From a bacterium EF100-94H03 bin56 (GTDB lineage: Bacteria; Pseudomonadota; Alphaproteobacteria; SP197), in the NCBI GenBank assembly GCA_002238685.1, contig MPMV01000001.1:1-64000 (forward strand): a stretch of 64,000 nt of DNA. Direction: 5' to 3'. The position numbers and the translations under genes were made by a program. Below, piece by piece: positions 1-8,479 of this stretch. The notes under the pieces are model-generated. The model was not told the origin of the DNA. It worked only from the letters and a program-made list of their open reading frames with translations, and did not search any database. How positions within the stretch are numbered: the first letter of the stretch is position 1; every line of letters begins with the position of its first letter.

Positions 1-798
1 CCCCCGGCTGTGGAGACCACGGGTCCTGCTGCCGCCGATGCCGTGCCGAGAGAGCCGGTGACGCCCGGACGGCGGGAAGACGATGCCGCGCCGGTCCGGC
101 CGGCCGTGGTCGAGGACGAGACGGAACGCGAAGCGCGACGCGAGCAGGCCCGCGAGGCCGCCAACAGGGCGCGACAGGAGGCCGAGGCCGCCCATCGCCA
201 GCTGGAGGGCTGGGAGGCGCACCTCGCCCGTGGAGAGCTCGGCCACGTGATCGCCCACGCCGGCGAGGTGGCCCGGGATCCCGATCTCGCCGCTCCCGTC
301 CGGCTCCGACTCGAAGAGGCGGTGCGCCTGGCCCACCGGCGCCTCGATGCGCACGGAGCGTACGGCGACTGGCAGGCGGTGTGCCGAAGCCACGCTGATG
401 CCGCCACGGCACAGCGGCGCCACGTGCTCGATCATCCCGGCCACGAGGATCTCGTGAACACGGCAGGCCGGTTGGCGAAGAACCCGGCCTTGAGCGGGAC
501 GGCCCGCCGGGCGGTCGCGGCCTGGCTCAGCCGAGCCGCGGACTTGGCCGATGCCCGCGCAGCCTTCCTCGAAAGGTACGCCTCCCTGCAACGCCTGATG
601 ACCGAGGCGCAAGCTCGCGGAGAGAATCCTCTCGATCTGCCTGAGACCCGGGACGTGGTGGCGTGGCTCCGGGAGAACCTGGAAAGCGCCGGCGTCACCG
701 AAACCGAAAGACAGGCCATGAGGGATGTCGTGGCAACCCACGAGGCCCGGCAGACCGAGCGCAGGCGCCGCGACCGCGGGTTCAGCTGGCGGATGTAG
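1..798 (+). CDS. C-terminal part of a large charged-helix protein, possibly a relaxase tail
   Basis: The frame is open from the first base, so the true start lies left of the window. About 265 residues are visible, rich in Arg, Glu and Ala, with long predicted helices (the stretch around RQEAEAAHRQLEGWEAH) and a basic C-terminus ending RDRGFSWRM. No catalytic motif is visible. Its end overlaps by 17 bases the end of a convergent cluster of three ribbon-helix-helix genes, an arrangement common next to mobilisation relaxases, whose C-terminal halves are often long helical regions. The relaxase reading is inference from context only; a structural or hypothetical protein is equally possible. Confidence 0.45.
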   Translation, partial: PPAVETTGPAAADAVPREPVTPGRREDDAAPVRPAVVEDETEREARREQAREAANRARQEAEAAHRQLEGWEAHLARGELGHVIAHAGEVARDPDLAAPVRLRLEEAVRLAHRRLDAHGAYGDWQAVCRSHADAATAQRRHVLDHPGHEDLVNTAGRLAKNPALSGTARRAVAAWLSRAADLADARAAFLERYASLQRLMTEAQARGENPLDLPETRDVVAWLRENLESAGVTETERQAMRDVVATHEARQTERRRRDRGFSWRM

Positions 799-1225
799 GA
801 CGTCGGGTGCGCTCGTAGACCTCTTCCTCGATCCTGGCGGCGCGGCTGTCCTGGAGCACCTGTTCGAGCAGGCGGACCATGGTCTTGTGACGCCCGGTGC
901 GGGTCATCGCGTCGAGCCTGATCTCGAAGAGTACGCGAAGGGTCTCGGCGAAGCCGGGTGCGTCATCGCTCCCCTCCAGGTCCCGGACGGTCTCCCCGAT
1001 GGCCTTGACGGTCTCCAGCAGGGTCCGCTGTTCCTCCGGGCCGAGGACGAGGCGTGGCGGGTTCCTCACCTTCGACGGCGGGTTGCGGTTGAGCGCCCTA
1101 TCCACGATCAGCTTCGACATTGACACGCCCTCGCGTTCGGCACAGGCGCGGATGCGCTCCCTCTCGAGACGGCTGCACGAGATCGAGTGCATGGTGACCC
1201 TCTCCTCGACGCGCCGGCCCGTCAT
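782..1225 (-). CDS. Ribbon-helix-helix accessory protein, third gene of the trio
   Basis: A 147-residue protein. Residues about 10-40 carry a ribbon-helix-helix-like core (TMHSISCSRLERERIRACA then EREGVSMSKLIVDRAL) as in MobC/TraY-type relaxosome proteins and plasmid mobilisation regulators. The rest is helical and charged. It starts inside the last codons of the upstream paralogue (ATGA overlap, 4 bases), which implies translational coupling. The first residues MTGRRVEERV may be non-native: an internal ATG (MHSISCS) is a second possible start. Likely DNA-binding at an oriT or at its own promoter; target unknown. Confidence 0.6.
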   Translation of the reverse strand: MTGRRVEERVTMHSISCSRLERERIRACAEREGVSMSKLIVDRALNRNPPSKVRNPPRLVLGPEEQRTLLETVKAIGETVRDLEGSDDAPGFAETLRVLFEIRLDAMTRTGRHKTMVRLLEQVLQDSRAARIEEEVYERTRRPTSAS

Positions 1226-1551
1226 GACGCCGGCTCCTGGCTCCCGGCATCCCGCTGCGCCTGGAAGTCCCGGGCCGCAAGGTAGAGGAACGACAGCGCC
1301 TCCATGGCCGTGACGTCGCTCCCCGGCAGCGGCGCAAGCAGGTCCTCGAGAACCAGCAGGATCCGGTTCACCCGGTTGAGGAGATCGCGCTGCTCGGCTT
1401 CCGAGAGCGCCAGGCGCATGTCGTCCTCCTCCTCCAGGACGCAGGCGACGACGAAGCGCGAGATCGTCATGTCCGCCTCCTTCGCCCGCCGGCCGACCTC
1501 TTTCCAGTCGCTCGGGCGGCAGCTGACGCTGAACTGCTGGTGGCGTCTCAT
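1222..1551 (-). CDS. Ribbon-helix-helix accessory protein, second gene of the trio
   Basis: A 109-residue protein with the same plan as its neighbours: a short beta strand (QQFSVSCRPSDWKEVGRRA), a turn with the signature KEADMTISRFVVACVL, then a charged helical tail. The phrase (M)xISRFVV is shared with the first gene of the trio and resembles the second helix of MobC-type RHH proteins. It overlaps both neighbours by four bases (ATGA), so all three are probably made from one transcript. Function inferred as a DNA-binding relaxosome or plasmid-maintenance accessory. Confidence 0.65.
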   Translation of the reverse strand: MRRHQQFSVSCRPSDWKEVGRRAKEADMTISRFVVACVLEEEDDMRLALSEAEQRDLLNRVNRILLVLEDLLAPLPGSDVTAMEALSFLYLAARDFQAQRDAGSQEPAS

Positions 1552-1907
1552 CGGTGTTCCCCCCTCCCGTCGAGCAGCGCCTCGGCCTTCAGCAAGGCCT
1601 CGGCCTCTTCCTCGATCGCCTGCCAGGCCTCACCCTCGCCCGCGCGCTCGAAGCGGTAGCGTTCAATGAGGGCGAGCACCCGGAGATGGTGCGCGAGGCG
1701 CCACTGCAGGTCGACGGGAAGACACTCCGGTTGTGGTCTCCTTGTGGTCAACGGCTGTGGGGTCGTAGTGGCGCCGAGGATCTGCTGCACGACGAAGCGG
1801 GAGATGGGCATGTCGAGAGCCTTCGCACGCTCGCCGAACCGTGCCCACTCGCTGTCGGAGACCATGATGGTGCGCGCCTTGCGCTTCGGCTCCTTCGCGT
1901 CCATCAT
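1548..1907 (-). CDS. Ribbon-helix-helix accessory protein, first gene of the trio
   Basis: A 119-residue protein. Residues about 12-45 hold the RHH core: RTIMVSDSEWARFGERAK followed by ALDMPISRFVVQQIL. The remaining 70 residues are helical and acidic (EEEAEALLKAEALLD). It is the promoter-proximal gene of a three-gene overlapping set of paralogues that differ mainly in their C-terminal tails. Upstream lies an AT-rich, gene-free stretch that should hold the promoter and may hold the operator. Mobilisation or autoregulation is inferred from the fold and the neighbouring large gene, not shown. Confidence 0.65.
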   Translation of the reverse strand: MMDAKEPKRKARTIMVSDSEWARFGERAKALDMPISRFVVQQILGATTTPQPLTTRRPQPECLPVDLQWRLAHHLRVLALIERYRFERAGEGEAWQAIEEEAEALLKAEALLDGRGEHR

Positions 1908-2282
1908 ACGCTCAGCCGGCGGTGGCCGAAACGAAGTATGAGGGCCTCGGAAGGCGTGAAGAAGTGGAAGTTCAGTTCATATACCATTGGAAACCCCCAT
2001 GTCAGTCATTGGTCCCTATTGTTGGTGTTTGACATATATTGGCGAGATACCTCAAGTATTTGGGCCATACACGAAATGGTATCTATTACTTCCCCGAATG
2101 CAACTGTGCGATTTGGGATATCAGATCTAGTATAGGCCATATGTCGCCGCCGATACTTGACATAGGCATTATTGTGGCGTAGTTACATGTGAATAGAGAG
2201 AGACACGTCGTTGGTTAGAAATGTCATACAGGTGTGAGTTAGATAATATTTCTGTCACACCGCACGGAAACGGGAAACCGCC
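1908..2282. other. AT-rich gene-free stretch between the accessory genes and the hydrolase
   Basis: About 375 bases with clearly lower G+C than anything nearby and no supportable gene on either strand. It contains an 8-base exact inverted repeat (ATACCATT at 1981-1988, AATGGTAT at 2075-2082) and two perfect TTGACAT motifs (2029-2035 and 2157-2163). It must carry the promoter of the leftward RHH trio and probably that of the rightward hydrolase. An oriT-like role is possible because of the RHH genes, but no nic-site consensus was recognised. Confidence 0.5.
2157..2185 (+). promoter_or_regulatory. Candidate sigma-70 promoter for the downstream hydrolase gene
   Basis: A perfect TTGACA at 2157-2162 is followed after 17 bases by TAGTTA at 2180-2185, an imperfect -10. 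It points at the gene starting at 2283 and leaves a leader of about 90 bases. The -35 and spacing are good, the -10 is weak, so this is a candidate only. Confidence 0.35.
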
Positions 2283-3194
2283 ATGGCCTCCAATCCTCTT
2301 CGCTGCCGCGCGCCGGAAGGAAACACCCCTCAACTCACCGACTGGGGATGCAATTCCGAGTACGGTGTCCTCACCGATATCCTGCTCGGGCCGGCCGACC
2401 ACTTCCACTGGCTCCCCACAAGCTCCATTTCCAGGGCTACTCTCAAGCGCGGGGACCGGTTCGATTCACAATTGGCCATGAAACAGCACCGCGAGATGGT
2501 CGATGCCTACGAGGACGCAGGTGTGAGGGTGCACTGGCTGGAGGCCGACGGTGACCTTCCCTACCAGGTCTTCGCCAGGGATTCCTCCTTCATGACGCCC
2601 TATGGCGCCGTGGTCACCCAGATGGCCCAGTGGTGGCGGCGCGGCGAATACGGACCGGTCATCCGCTTCTATGTCGACAACGGTGTTCCGATCTTCGACA
2701 TGGTCACGGCGGGGTCTTTCGAGGGAGGCGATTTCGACATCATCGAGCCGGGTTGCGTCCTCATCGGCTGGTGCGGCGAACGCACCCAGGAACAGTCGGC
2801 ACACCAGGTGAGGCATTGGTTCGAGAAAGAGGGCTGGGAAGTCCGCGTGACACCGATTGCCGAACACTACGTCCACATCGATCTCATGGTCTGCATGCTG
2901 GCCGAGAAACTCTGTGCCGTCTGTCTCGACACGACCGAACCGGCCACCGTCGACTGGCTGAAGGCGAAGGGGATCGAGATCGTGCCGGTGAACTACCCCG
3001 ACACCATGGCGCTGGCCTGCAACGTGATCTCCCTGGGCAATGACCGGGTCATTGCACCAGCCCACGCCAGGGACCTGGTGGCCCGTCTGAAAGCGCTGGG
3101 ATTCACCGTCTATGACCCCGACGTGGACTGCTTCACCCGCGGCGGCGGCGGTGTTCACTGCATGGCGCAGTCGCTGCGCCGCGAACCGGTTTGA
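2283..3194 (+). CDS. Amidinotransferase / dimethylarginine dimethylaminohydrolase-family hydrolase
   Basis: A 303-residue protein of the guanidino-group-modifying superfamily (arginine deiminase, DDAH, amidinotransferase). Motifs are in the expected order: VFARDSSFMTPYG near residue 100, FEGGDFDII near 155, YVHIDLMVCML near 205 (catalytic His) and a C-terminal GGGGVHCMAQSLRR holding the nucleophilic Cys. Length matches single-domain DDAH/amidinotransferase-like enzymes. The likely reaction is hydrolysis or transfer at a substituted arginine or other guanidino compound; the exact substrate is not readable. The ATG has only a weak upstream GGAAAC-type ribosome site. An SDR gene follows 13 bases after its stop, probably in one transcript. 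Confidence 0.8.
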   Translation: MASNPLRCRAPEGNTPQLTDWGCNSEYGVLTDILLGPADHFHWLPTSSISRATLKRGDRFDSQLAMKQHREMVDAYEDAGVRVHWLEADGDLPYQVFARDSSFMTPYGAVVTQMAQWWRRGEYGPVIRFYVDNGVPIFDMVTAGSFEGGDFDIIEPGCVLIGWCGERTQEQSAHQVRHWFEKEGWEVRVTPIAEHYVHIDLMVCMLAEKLCAVCLDTTEPATVDWLKAKGIEIVPVNYPDTMALACNVISLGNDRVIAPAHARDLVARLKALGFTVYDPDVDCFTRGGGGVHCMAQSLRREPV

Positions 3195-3207
3195 GCGGAG
3201 ACCATCG

Positions 3208-3978
3208 ATGTCGCAAGCGGTCATGATCGTTACCGGCGGCAGCCGGGGAATCGGTGCGGAGATCGCCCGCCTGGCCGGCAAGCGGGGCTATGATGTCGCG
3301 GTCAACTACGCCTCCTCCCAGGCCCGCGCCGAAGAGGTGGCAGCCTCGATCCGGGCCGAAGGCCGGCGTGCCGCAGCCATCCGTGCCGACGTTTCCCGGC
3401 CCGATGACATCGAATCTCTCTTCGGGGAGACCGACCGCCTGCTCGGTACGCCGGCGGTGCTGGTCAACAACGCCGGAATCTCCGTCGAGACGCCGGTGGC
3501 CGATCACGATATCGACACGGTGCGGCGGATCATCGACACCAACCTTCTCGGGCCGGCGCTGACCAGTCGCCAGGCAATCCGCCGCATGTCGACGCAAAGG
3601 GGCGGCAGCGGTGGCGTCATTGTCAACGTGTCATCGATTTCCGGCGTCTATGGCGGACTCCCGGGTGATGTCGTCTATGCGGCGACCAAGGGTGGACTCG
3701 ATTCCTTCACCCTGGGCCTCGCCAAGGAAGTGGCGGGGGAGGGCATTCGCGTATGCTGTGTGCGCCCCGGCCTCATCAGGACCGAGATCTGGGATGATGG
3801 CATGGGGCAGGACGAGGTGACCGAACTCGGCAGACGTGCCGTTCCGATCGGCCGCATCGGTGAGGTCGGTGACATAGCCACGGCGGTCCTGTGGATGTGT
3901 TCCGAGGAGGCGGCCTACGTCACGGGCGCCATTCTCAATGTCAGCGGCGGTCGCGAGACGTTCGTGCGTGGCGGCTGA
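3208..3978 (+). CDS. Short-chain dehydrogenase/reductase
   Basis: A 256-residue classical SDR. The nucleotide-binding motif VTGGSRGIG is at residues 8-16, NNAG near 87, an active-site Ser in NVSSISG and the YxxxK pair in YAATKGG near 157. The pattern NYASS after beta-2 suggests NADP(H). The start at ATG 3208 is chosen because it follows a GAGCGGAG ribosome site and gives a normal SDR N-terminus; an upstream in-frame extension overlaps the previous gene. Close to the FabG-like 3-oxoacyl or sugar/polyol dehydrogenases; substrate unknown. It is co-directional with the guanidino hydrolase. Confidence 0.85.
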   Translation: MSQAVMIVTGGSRGIGAEIARLAGKRGYDVAVNYASSQARAEEVAASIRAEGRRAAAIRADVSRPDDIESLFGETDRLLGTPAVLVNNAGISVETPVADHDIDTVRRIIDTNLLGPALTSRQAIRRMSTQRGGSGGVIVNVSSISGVYGGLPGDVVYAATKGGLDSFTLGLAKEVAGEGIRVCCVRPGLIRTEIWDDGMGQDEVTELGRRAVPIGRIGEVGDIATAVLWMCSEEAAYVTGAILNVSGGRETFVRGG

Positions 3979-3992
3979 TCGGGGTTTGCGGC

Positions 3993-4805
3993 CTATCTCC
4001 CTTTGAATCGGGGCTTGCGCTTTTCCGCAAAGGCGCGCGGTCCTTCCCTTGCATCGTCGCTGGCGAGCATGCGCGCGTAGATCGGCAGGCCGCCACCGCG
4101 AAGCGTGTGGAAGCAGTCGGGGATTGACATGTGCATGGTGTGGCGCACCGCCTCCTTGGTGGCCTGGAGCGCCAGCGGTCCGCCCTCGGCGAGGTGATCC
4201 GCTGTTTCGCGGGCCCTGGCCATCAGTTCTCCGGGTTCCACGATCTCGTTGACGAGACCCCATTTGAGGGCTTCTTCGGCGCCCATGCGGCGACCGCTGA
4301 GCAGGATATCCATGGCGACCGAATGGGGCAGGCGGCGGGGCAGGATCTGAATGGCCCCGGCATCGGCGATGAAGCCCATGTGCACGTCGGGGATGAAGAA
4401 GGTGGCGTGGGGTACCGCGTACTGGATGTCGCTGGCCAGGGCGATTTCCCAGCCGCCGCCCACGGCATATCCATTGATGGCGGCGATGACTGGCTTGTAG
4501 AGGTTCCACATCTCCGTGATGCCGGCAAATCCTCCATCGACCTCATCATTCTCGCCCGGCGCGGCCTCGCCGGTGTCGGCGGCATCGAAGTCGCGGGCCG
4601 CCTCCTTGAGATCCCATCCAGGAGAAAAGAACCTGTCGCCGGCACCGGTGACGATACCCACCAGGAGATCGGGATCGTCGCGCAACGTCACGAAGGCCCG
4701 GGAGAGGCCCGCAGTCACATCGCGGCCGATGGCATTGGCGGGCGGATTGTCGATGGTGATTTCGAGGACCTTGCCCCGGCGTTCGCAATGGACCACGTCA
4801 CTCAT
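3993..4805 (-). CDS. Enoyl-CoA hydratase/isomerase family protein
   Basis: A 270-residue crotonase-fold protein. Visible elements: the oxyanion-hole segment INGYAVGGGWEIALASD (residues about 105-121), the helix with PDVHMGFIADAGAIQILPR where a hydratase catalytic Glu would sit (here Asp-Ala), and the usual C-terminal RGGG..IYARML region ending in KRKPRFKGR. The paired glutamates of a true hydratase are not obvious, so isomerase, hydrolase or another acyl-CoA reaction is possible. The gene lies three bases downstream of the ADP-forming acyl-CoA synthetase gene on the same strand, so both probably serve activation and modification of one organic acid. Confidence 0.85.
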   Translation of the reverse strand: MSDVVHCERRGKVLEITIDNPPANAIGRDVTAGLSRAFVTLRDDPDLLVGIVTGAGDRFFSPGWDLKEAARDFDAADTGEAAPGENDEVDGGFAGITEMWNLYKPVIAAINGYAVGGGWEIALASDIQYAVPHATFFIPDVHMGFIADAGAIQILPRRLPHSVAMDILLSGRRMGAEEALKWGLVNEIVEPGELMARARETADHLAEGGPLALQATKEAVRHTMHMSIPDCFHTLRGGGLPIYARMLASDDAREGPRAFAEKRKPRFKGR

Positions 4806-4808
4806 GGT

Positions 4809-6923
4809 TCAAGTCTCCGTTCCGGTCACTATCATCATGCAGTCGGCAACCACCACACCACCACCCCGTGGCATGACGAGAAGCGGGTTGATGTCGAGTT
4901 CGACGAGGCCCACGCGGTGTGTTGCAGCAAGGGTGGCCACGGCCATGACTGCATCAATGAGGGCCTCGATATCACCAGGCGGCGCTCCCCTGTAGCCGTC
5001 GAGAAGGCGTGAGACCTTCAGGGATCCGATGGCCCGCTCCACCTCCTCGCGTTCAAGAGGGAGAAGCAGGACGACGGAATCCTCGACAAGTTCGACGAAG
5101 GTGCCACCGGCGCCGACAACCAGCACCTGCCCGAAGGTGTCATCGTGCGTCACGCCGATGATCATTTCGGCTATGTGGCCGGTGACCATCGCTTCAACCA
5201 GAAGCCTCTCGACTCCGGTGTTCCGGGCGATGGCCCCGGCGGCCCGGGCGGCCTCGTCGTGGTCGGTGAGGTCGAGGGCGACGCCGCCAGCCTCGGTCTT
5301 GTGGGTGATCGTGGGGGAGAGGGCCTTCACGGCCACCGGATAGCCGATGCGTTCGGCTGCCGGTGCGGCGGTTGCAGGGCGGGCGCACTCACCCGACGGG
5401 ATCGTCAGACCGGCAGCGGCGAGAACCTGCTTGCCTTCGTGTTCGTCAAGGGTCCGCGTTTCGCCGGCAAGGGGGACCGGCGCGGCAAGGGCGCGGTCGC
5501 CGGGTGCTGCGCGCGACAGGAACGCGCGCCGCCTGGTTCCGTAGAGGCAGGTCCGGGCCAGGGAGAGTGTGCCCGCCCTGATGCCCTGGGTCATGGCAAT
5601 GCCGGCCTCGTGAAACTGCTTGCGCAGTCTGATGGAGGTATTGTCGGGAAGTGACGAGGTGATGACGCCGGGAATGCCGTGCCGGAGCACCGATGTGTGG
5701 AATGCCCGCATGGCTGCCGCGGCCCCATCATCCTGCGAGCGGGTGTCAGGCAACTGTTCCGTATCGGCGATCGCGTCGACCACGAGCAGTCCGGCGTCGA
5801 CCCCCTGGCGAAGCAGCACGGGAAAGATGGCTTCCAGGACATCCTGCCGGCCCCAGTTGGAGGTGTTGTAGTCGAGGGGATTGGCAATCGTCGTGAAGGC
5901 CTGCATGTGACCGGCGATGTCGTCGTGCTGGCGTTGATCGAGTTCGGGCAACTCGATGCCAAGAGGTTCCACGATATCGGCAACACACCCCGAATCGCCT
6001 CCTGAACATGTCATCACGGCAAGCCGCAGACCTTCGGGTACACCCGTCACCGACACCACCTTTGCGGTTTCCAGCAGGTCTTCCGGGGTCTCCACCCGGA
6101 TGATGTTGAGCCGGTCGAAGAGCGCCTGGTAGAACCTGTCGTCACCGGCAAGGGACGCGGTGTGACTCATGGCCATGGAAGCGCCTTTCCTGGAGACGCC
6201 GGACTTGAGCACGATGATGGGCTTGCCCGCCTCGAGGGCGCGCAGTGCGGCCCGGCTGAAGGCCGCTGGGTCGGGCAGTGTTTCCATGAAAAGAGCGAAC
6301 GAGGTGACGGCAGGGTCGTCGACGAGAGCCTCGATGTAGTCGGCAAAGTCGAGAACGGCCTGGTTGCCACAGGAAATGACGTGGGAGAGCGGGGTGCCGC
6401 GCCGACCGTTGGCGACATTGATGCAGATGTTGCCGCTCTGTCCGATGAACGCGCACCCCCTCGCGGTTCTCTCCCCCAGGGTCGGCGTTGCCATCACCAG
6501 GGCGCCGCTGACGAAGTTGTTGAAGCCGTAGCAGTTGGGTCCGATGACAGCGAGATTGCCTGCCCGTTGCCTGAGTTCCTGTTCCAGGGCGAGGCCTTCT
6601 CCGCCGATTTCCGCATAGCCAGCCGCATAGCACACGGCGCCTCCGGCTCCCATGTCATCGAGCTCGGCCACCAGGTCATTGGTCATCTTCCGGTTGACCG
6701 CCAGGAAGACGACATCGGGTGGCGTTTCGAGTTCACCGATGCATCCCAGGCATGGTTCGCCGGCGATGGTCTGCCGTCGCGGATTGACGACGTGGACATC
6801 CCCGGCAAACCCCAGGTTCCGGGTCGCGGCAATGGCCGGCTCGAGGAAGGAACCACCGACGTAGCAGATGCTGCCCGGAGAGAGGGCGCGCCGAAGGTTG
6901 GCGTGACGGGGTGCGCTGGGCAT
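4809..6923 (-). CDS. Acyl-CoA synthetase (NDP-forming), fused subunits
   Basis: A protein of about 704 residues in the single-chain ADP-forming acyl-CoA synthetase family. In order: an N-terminal CoA-binding Rossmann domain (CYVGGS, HVVNPRR), succinyl-CoA-ligase-like domains (AVIGPNCYGFNNF, FIGQSGNICIN, GDSGC), and a C-terminal ATP-grasp domain (YPVAVKALSPTITHKTEAGGV, then FVELVEDSVVLLLPL). The start at ATG 6923 (MPSAPRHANLRRAL) is preferred: an in-frame extension to 7073 would translate a proline/arginine-rich repeat. It converts an acid, ADP/ATP and CoA to an acyl-CoA. The crotonase-fold gene follows it directly. The substrate acid is unknown. Confidence 0.85.
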   Translation of the reverse strand: MPSAPRHANLRRALSPGSICYVGGSFLEPAIAATRNLGFAGDVHVVNPRRQTIAGEPCLGCIGELETPPDVVFLAVNRKMTNDLVAELDDMGAGGAVCYAAGYAEIGGEGLALEQELRQRAGNLAVIGPNCYGFNNFVSGALVMATPTLGERTARGCAFIGQSGNICINVANGRRGTPLSHVISCGNQAVLDFADYIEALVDDPAVTSFALFMETLPDPAAFSRAALRALEAGKPIIVLKSGVSRKGASMAMSHTASLAGDDRFYQALFDRLNIIRVETPEDLLETAKVVSVTGVPEGLRLAVMTCSGGDSGCVADIVEPLGIELPELDQRQHDDIAGHMQAFTTIANPLDYNTSNWGRQDVLEAIFPVLLRQGVDAGLLVVDAIADTEQLPDTRSQDDGAAAAMRAFHTSVLRHGIPGVITSSLPDNTSIRLRKQFHEAGIAMTQGIRAGTLSLARTCLYGTRRRAFLSRAAPGDRALAAPVPLAGETRTLDEHEGKQVLAAAGLTIPSGECARPATAAPAAERIGYPVAVKALSPTITHKTEAGGVALDLTDHDEAARAAGAIARNTGVERLLVEAMVTGHIAEMIIGVTHDDTFGQVLVVGAGGTFVELVEDSVVLLLPLEREEVERAIGSLKVSRLLDGYRGAPPGDIEALIDAVMAVATLAATHRVGLVELDINPLLVMPRGGGVVVADCMMIVTGTET

Positions 6924-7026
6924 GTCAGGCGGAGCCCGCCGGGGCCGCAGCGGGGGGGGCCGGGGGCGGGGGGGGGCGCGGTGAGGGTCTGCGGTGTGCT
7001 GGTCAGGCGCGGCCCGCCGGGACCGT
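6924..7026. repeat. Imperfect direct repeat flanking a long G tract
   Basis: Two copies of a 24-base unit beginning GTCAGGCG and containing GCCCGCCGGG lie at about 6924-6947 and 7002-7025, offset 78 bases. Between them is a G-run-rich stretch (6951-6978) with runs of five to nine G. The block is in the gap between the MFS gene and the acyl-CoA synthetase gene, just upstream of the synthetase start. The G runs could fold as a G-quadruplex or be a replication-slippage product. Confidence 0.6.
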
Positions 7027-7109
7027 ATCGGGTGGCATCGGGGACGGGTGCCGGCCAGGAACAAGGGCACCACGCGAGAAGAGGCAATGCCCGCGGTCAG
7101 GGTGGCGGT

Positions 7110-8366
7110 CTACCATTTGGACATGCGTCCCAGGTCGCGGTCCATGTGGTCGCGCAGGGCCGATTCGGTCAGCACCTGGGAGGTTCTCAGGACCGTCACG
7201 AAGTCGCGCTGTTCGTCCATCGGCACAGGTCCGCGCCGTGTCATGCGGAAGAGAGCGAATCCGCCGAGCAGCGCCATGGTTATCGCCGGGAACCAGAAGT
7301 AGCCCGCCGGCCCGGCAAGCTGCATCATCGCGCCGGCGGCAGTCGGCCCGAGGATGCCGCCGATCCCGGCGGCGAGCAGCAGCCCGCTGGAGGCAGCCAC
7401 CATCTGTTCCGGTAGGAGATGATCGTTTGTGTGGGCGATCGAGAGAGAATAGAGCGGGGTCACGAAGCACCCGACAATCGCCACGGCGATGATCTGGACC
7501 AGGGGATCGGGACCGGCGAAGAGAGCCGCAAGAAAGGCGGCGCCGCCGCCCGTGAAGGCCACGATCGTCAGGATCTTCCGGCGATCGAAACGGTCGCTCA
7601 GCCGGCCGACCGGCCAGATCAGGATCATGCCACCGACGATGGTGGCCGCCGTGAAGAAAGAGACATGTGCGATGTTCATGCCGAGGCCCGTGCCGTAGAG
7701 CGACGCCAGCCACACAAGCGCCCCCGAGGTGGCGCCATTGGTGAAGCACCCGGCAACCCCGAGTGGCGATGACCTCACGAGTTCGACGATACCGAGTCTG
7801 GCCGGATTCTCGAAGTGTGGTGCGGGATAGGTGGTAAGCGACACCGGCACAACGGCCATGGAGACGAGGATGGAGGCGGTGATGAAAAGGACAGGACCGG
7901 CGGGATCCGCAACATTGAGGAGCAGGGGCCCCATGGCCATCGAGCCTGACATGGCGATCATGTAGACACCGAGCAACTGACCACGTGTCTCGTTTGTCGA
8001 CCGGTCGTTGAGCCAGCTCTCTGCAATGATGAAGAGACCGATGTTGCAGAAGCCGGTGAGGATGCGCAGCACGGCCCAGACAGCCGCATCGACGAGGACC
8101 GCGTGGCCCAGGGCCGAAATCGAGGCCAGCGAGGCGAGCGCCGTGAACACGCGGATGTGGCCGACGCGCTCGACAAGACGGGGCACTGCGAGGGCGCCGA
8201 AGACGAACCCGAAGTAGTAGCTCGACATGATGATGCCGGTCACGAGATCCGGAAAGCCGGCCAGCGGCGCGCGCAGGCCGAGGAGTGATCCCTGGAGGGC
8301 GCTGCCGGACATCAGCAGGGAGATGCTGACGATGACCGCCCAGACACCGAAGATCGCTGCAATCAC
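7110..8366 (-). CDS. MFS transporter
   Basis: A 418-residue integral membrane protein with about 12 hydrophobic segments and the MFS loop-2/3 motif (VPRLVERVGHIRVF near residue 65) and its second-half counterpart (GRLSDRFDRRKIL near 255). AESWLND after the fourth segment is typical of the YcaD-like drug/small-molecule branch. The C-terminus is a soluble tail of about 45 residues. It lies downstream of ureC on the same strand, 114 bases from it. It could carry a substrate of the urease or of the acyl-CoA synthetase; neither is proven. Confidence 0.85.
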   Translation of the reverse strand: MIAAIFGVWAVIVSISLLMSGSALQGSLLGLRAPLAGFPDLVTGIIMSSYYFGFVFGALAVPRLVERVGHIRVFTALASLASISALGHAVLVDAAVWAVLRILTGFCNIGLFIIAESWLNDRSTNETRGQLLGVYMIAMSGSMAMGPLLLNVADPAGPVLFITASILVSMAVVPVSLTTYPAPHFENPARLGIVELVRSSPLGVAGCFTNGATSGALVWLASLYGTGLGMNIAHVSFFTAATIVGGMILIWPVGRLSDRFDRRKILTIVAFTGGGAAFLAALFAGPDPLVQIIAVAIVGCFVTPLYSLSIAHTNDHLLPEQMVAASSGLLLAAGIGGILGPTAAGAMMQLAGPAGYFWFPAITMALLGGFALFRMTRRGPVPMDEQRDFVTVLRTSQVLTESALRDHMDRDLGRMSKW

Positions 8367-8479
8367 GGCTACAATCCCCGAGCAGATGAAGCTGTCGCCT
8401 ATGCCCTATCGGGGCGCGCGAATCCAGCCCGAAAATGCCGGTTTCCGCCGGCACCCGGGCCGGGTTGGCGCCGGATCCG

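Noticed and set aside
2466-3281. Long leftward open frame of 271 codons antisense to the DDAH-type gene
   Set aside because: It is a high-GC shadow of the real gene, has no domain, and is full of His, Asp and Gln as expected from antisense codons.
6924-7073. In-frame upstream extension of the acyl-CoA synthetase
   Set aside because: It would translate the direct repeat and G tract as a proline/arginine-rich stretch; the family N-terminus begins at ATG 6923.
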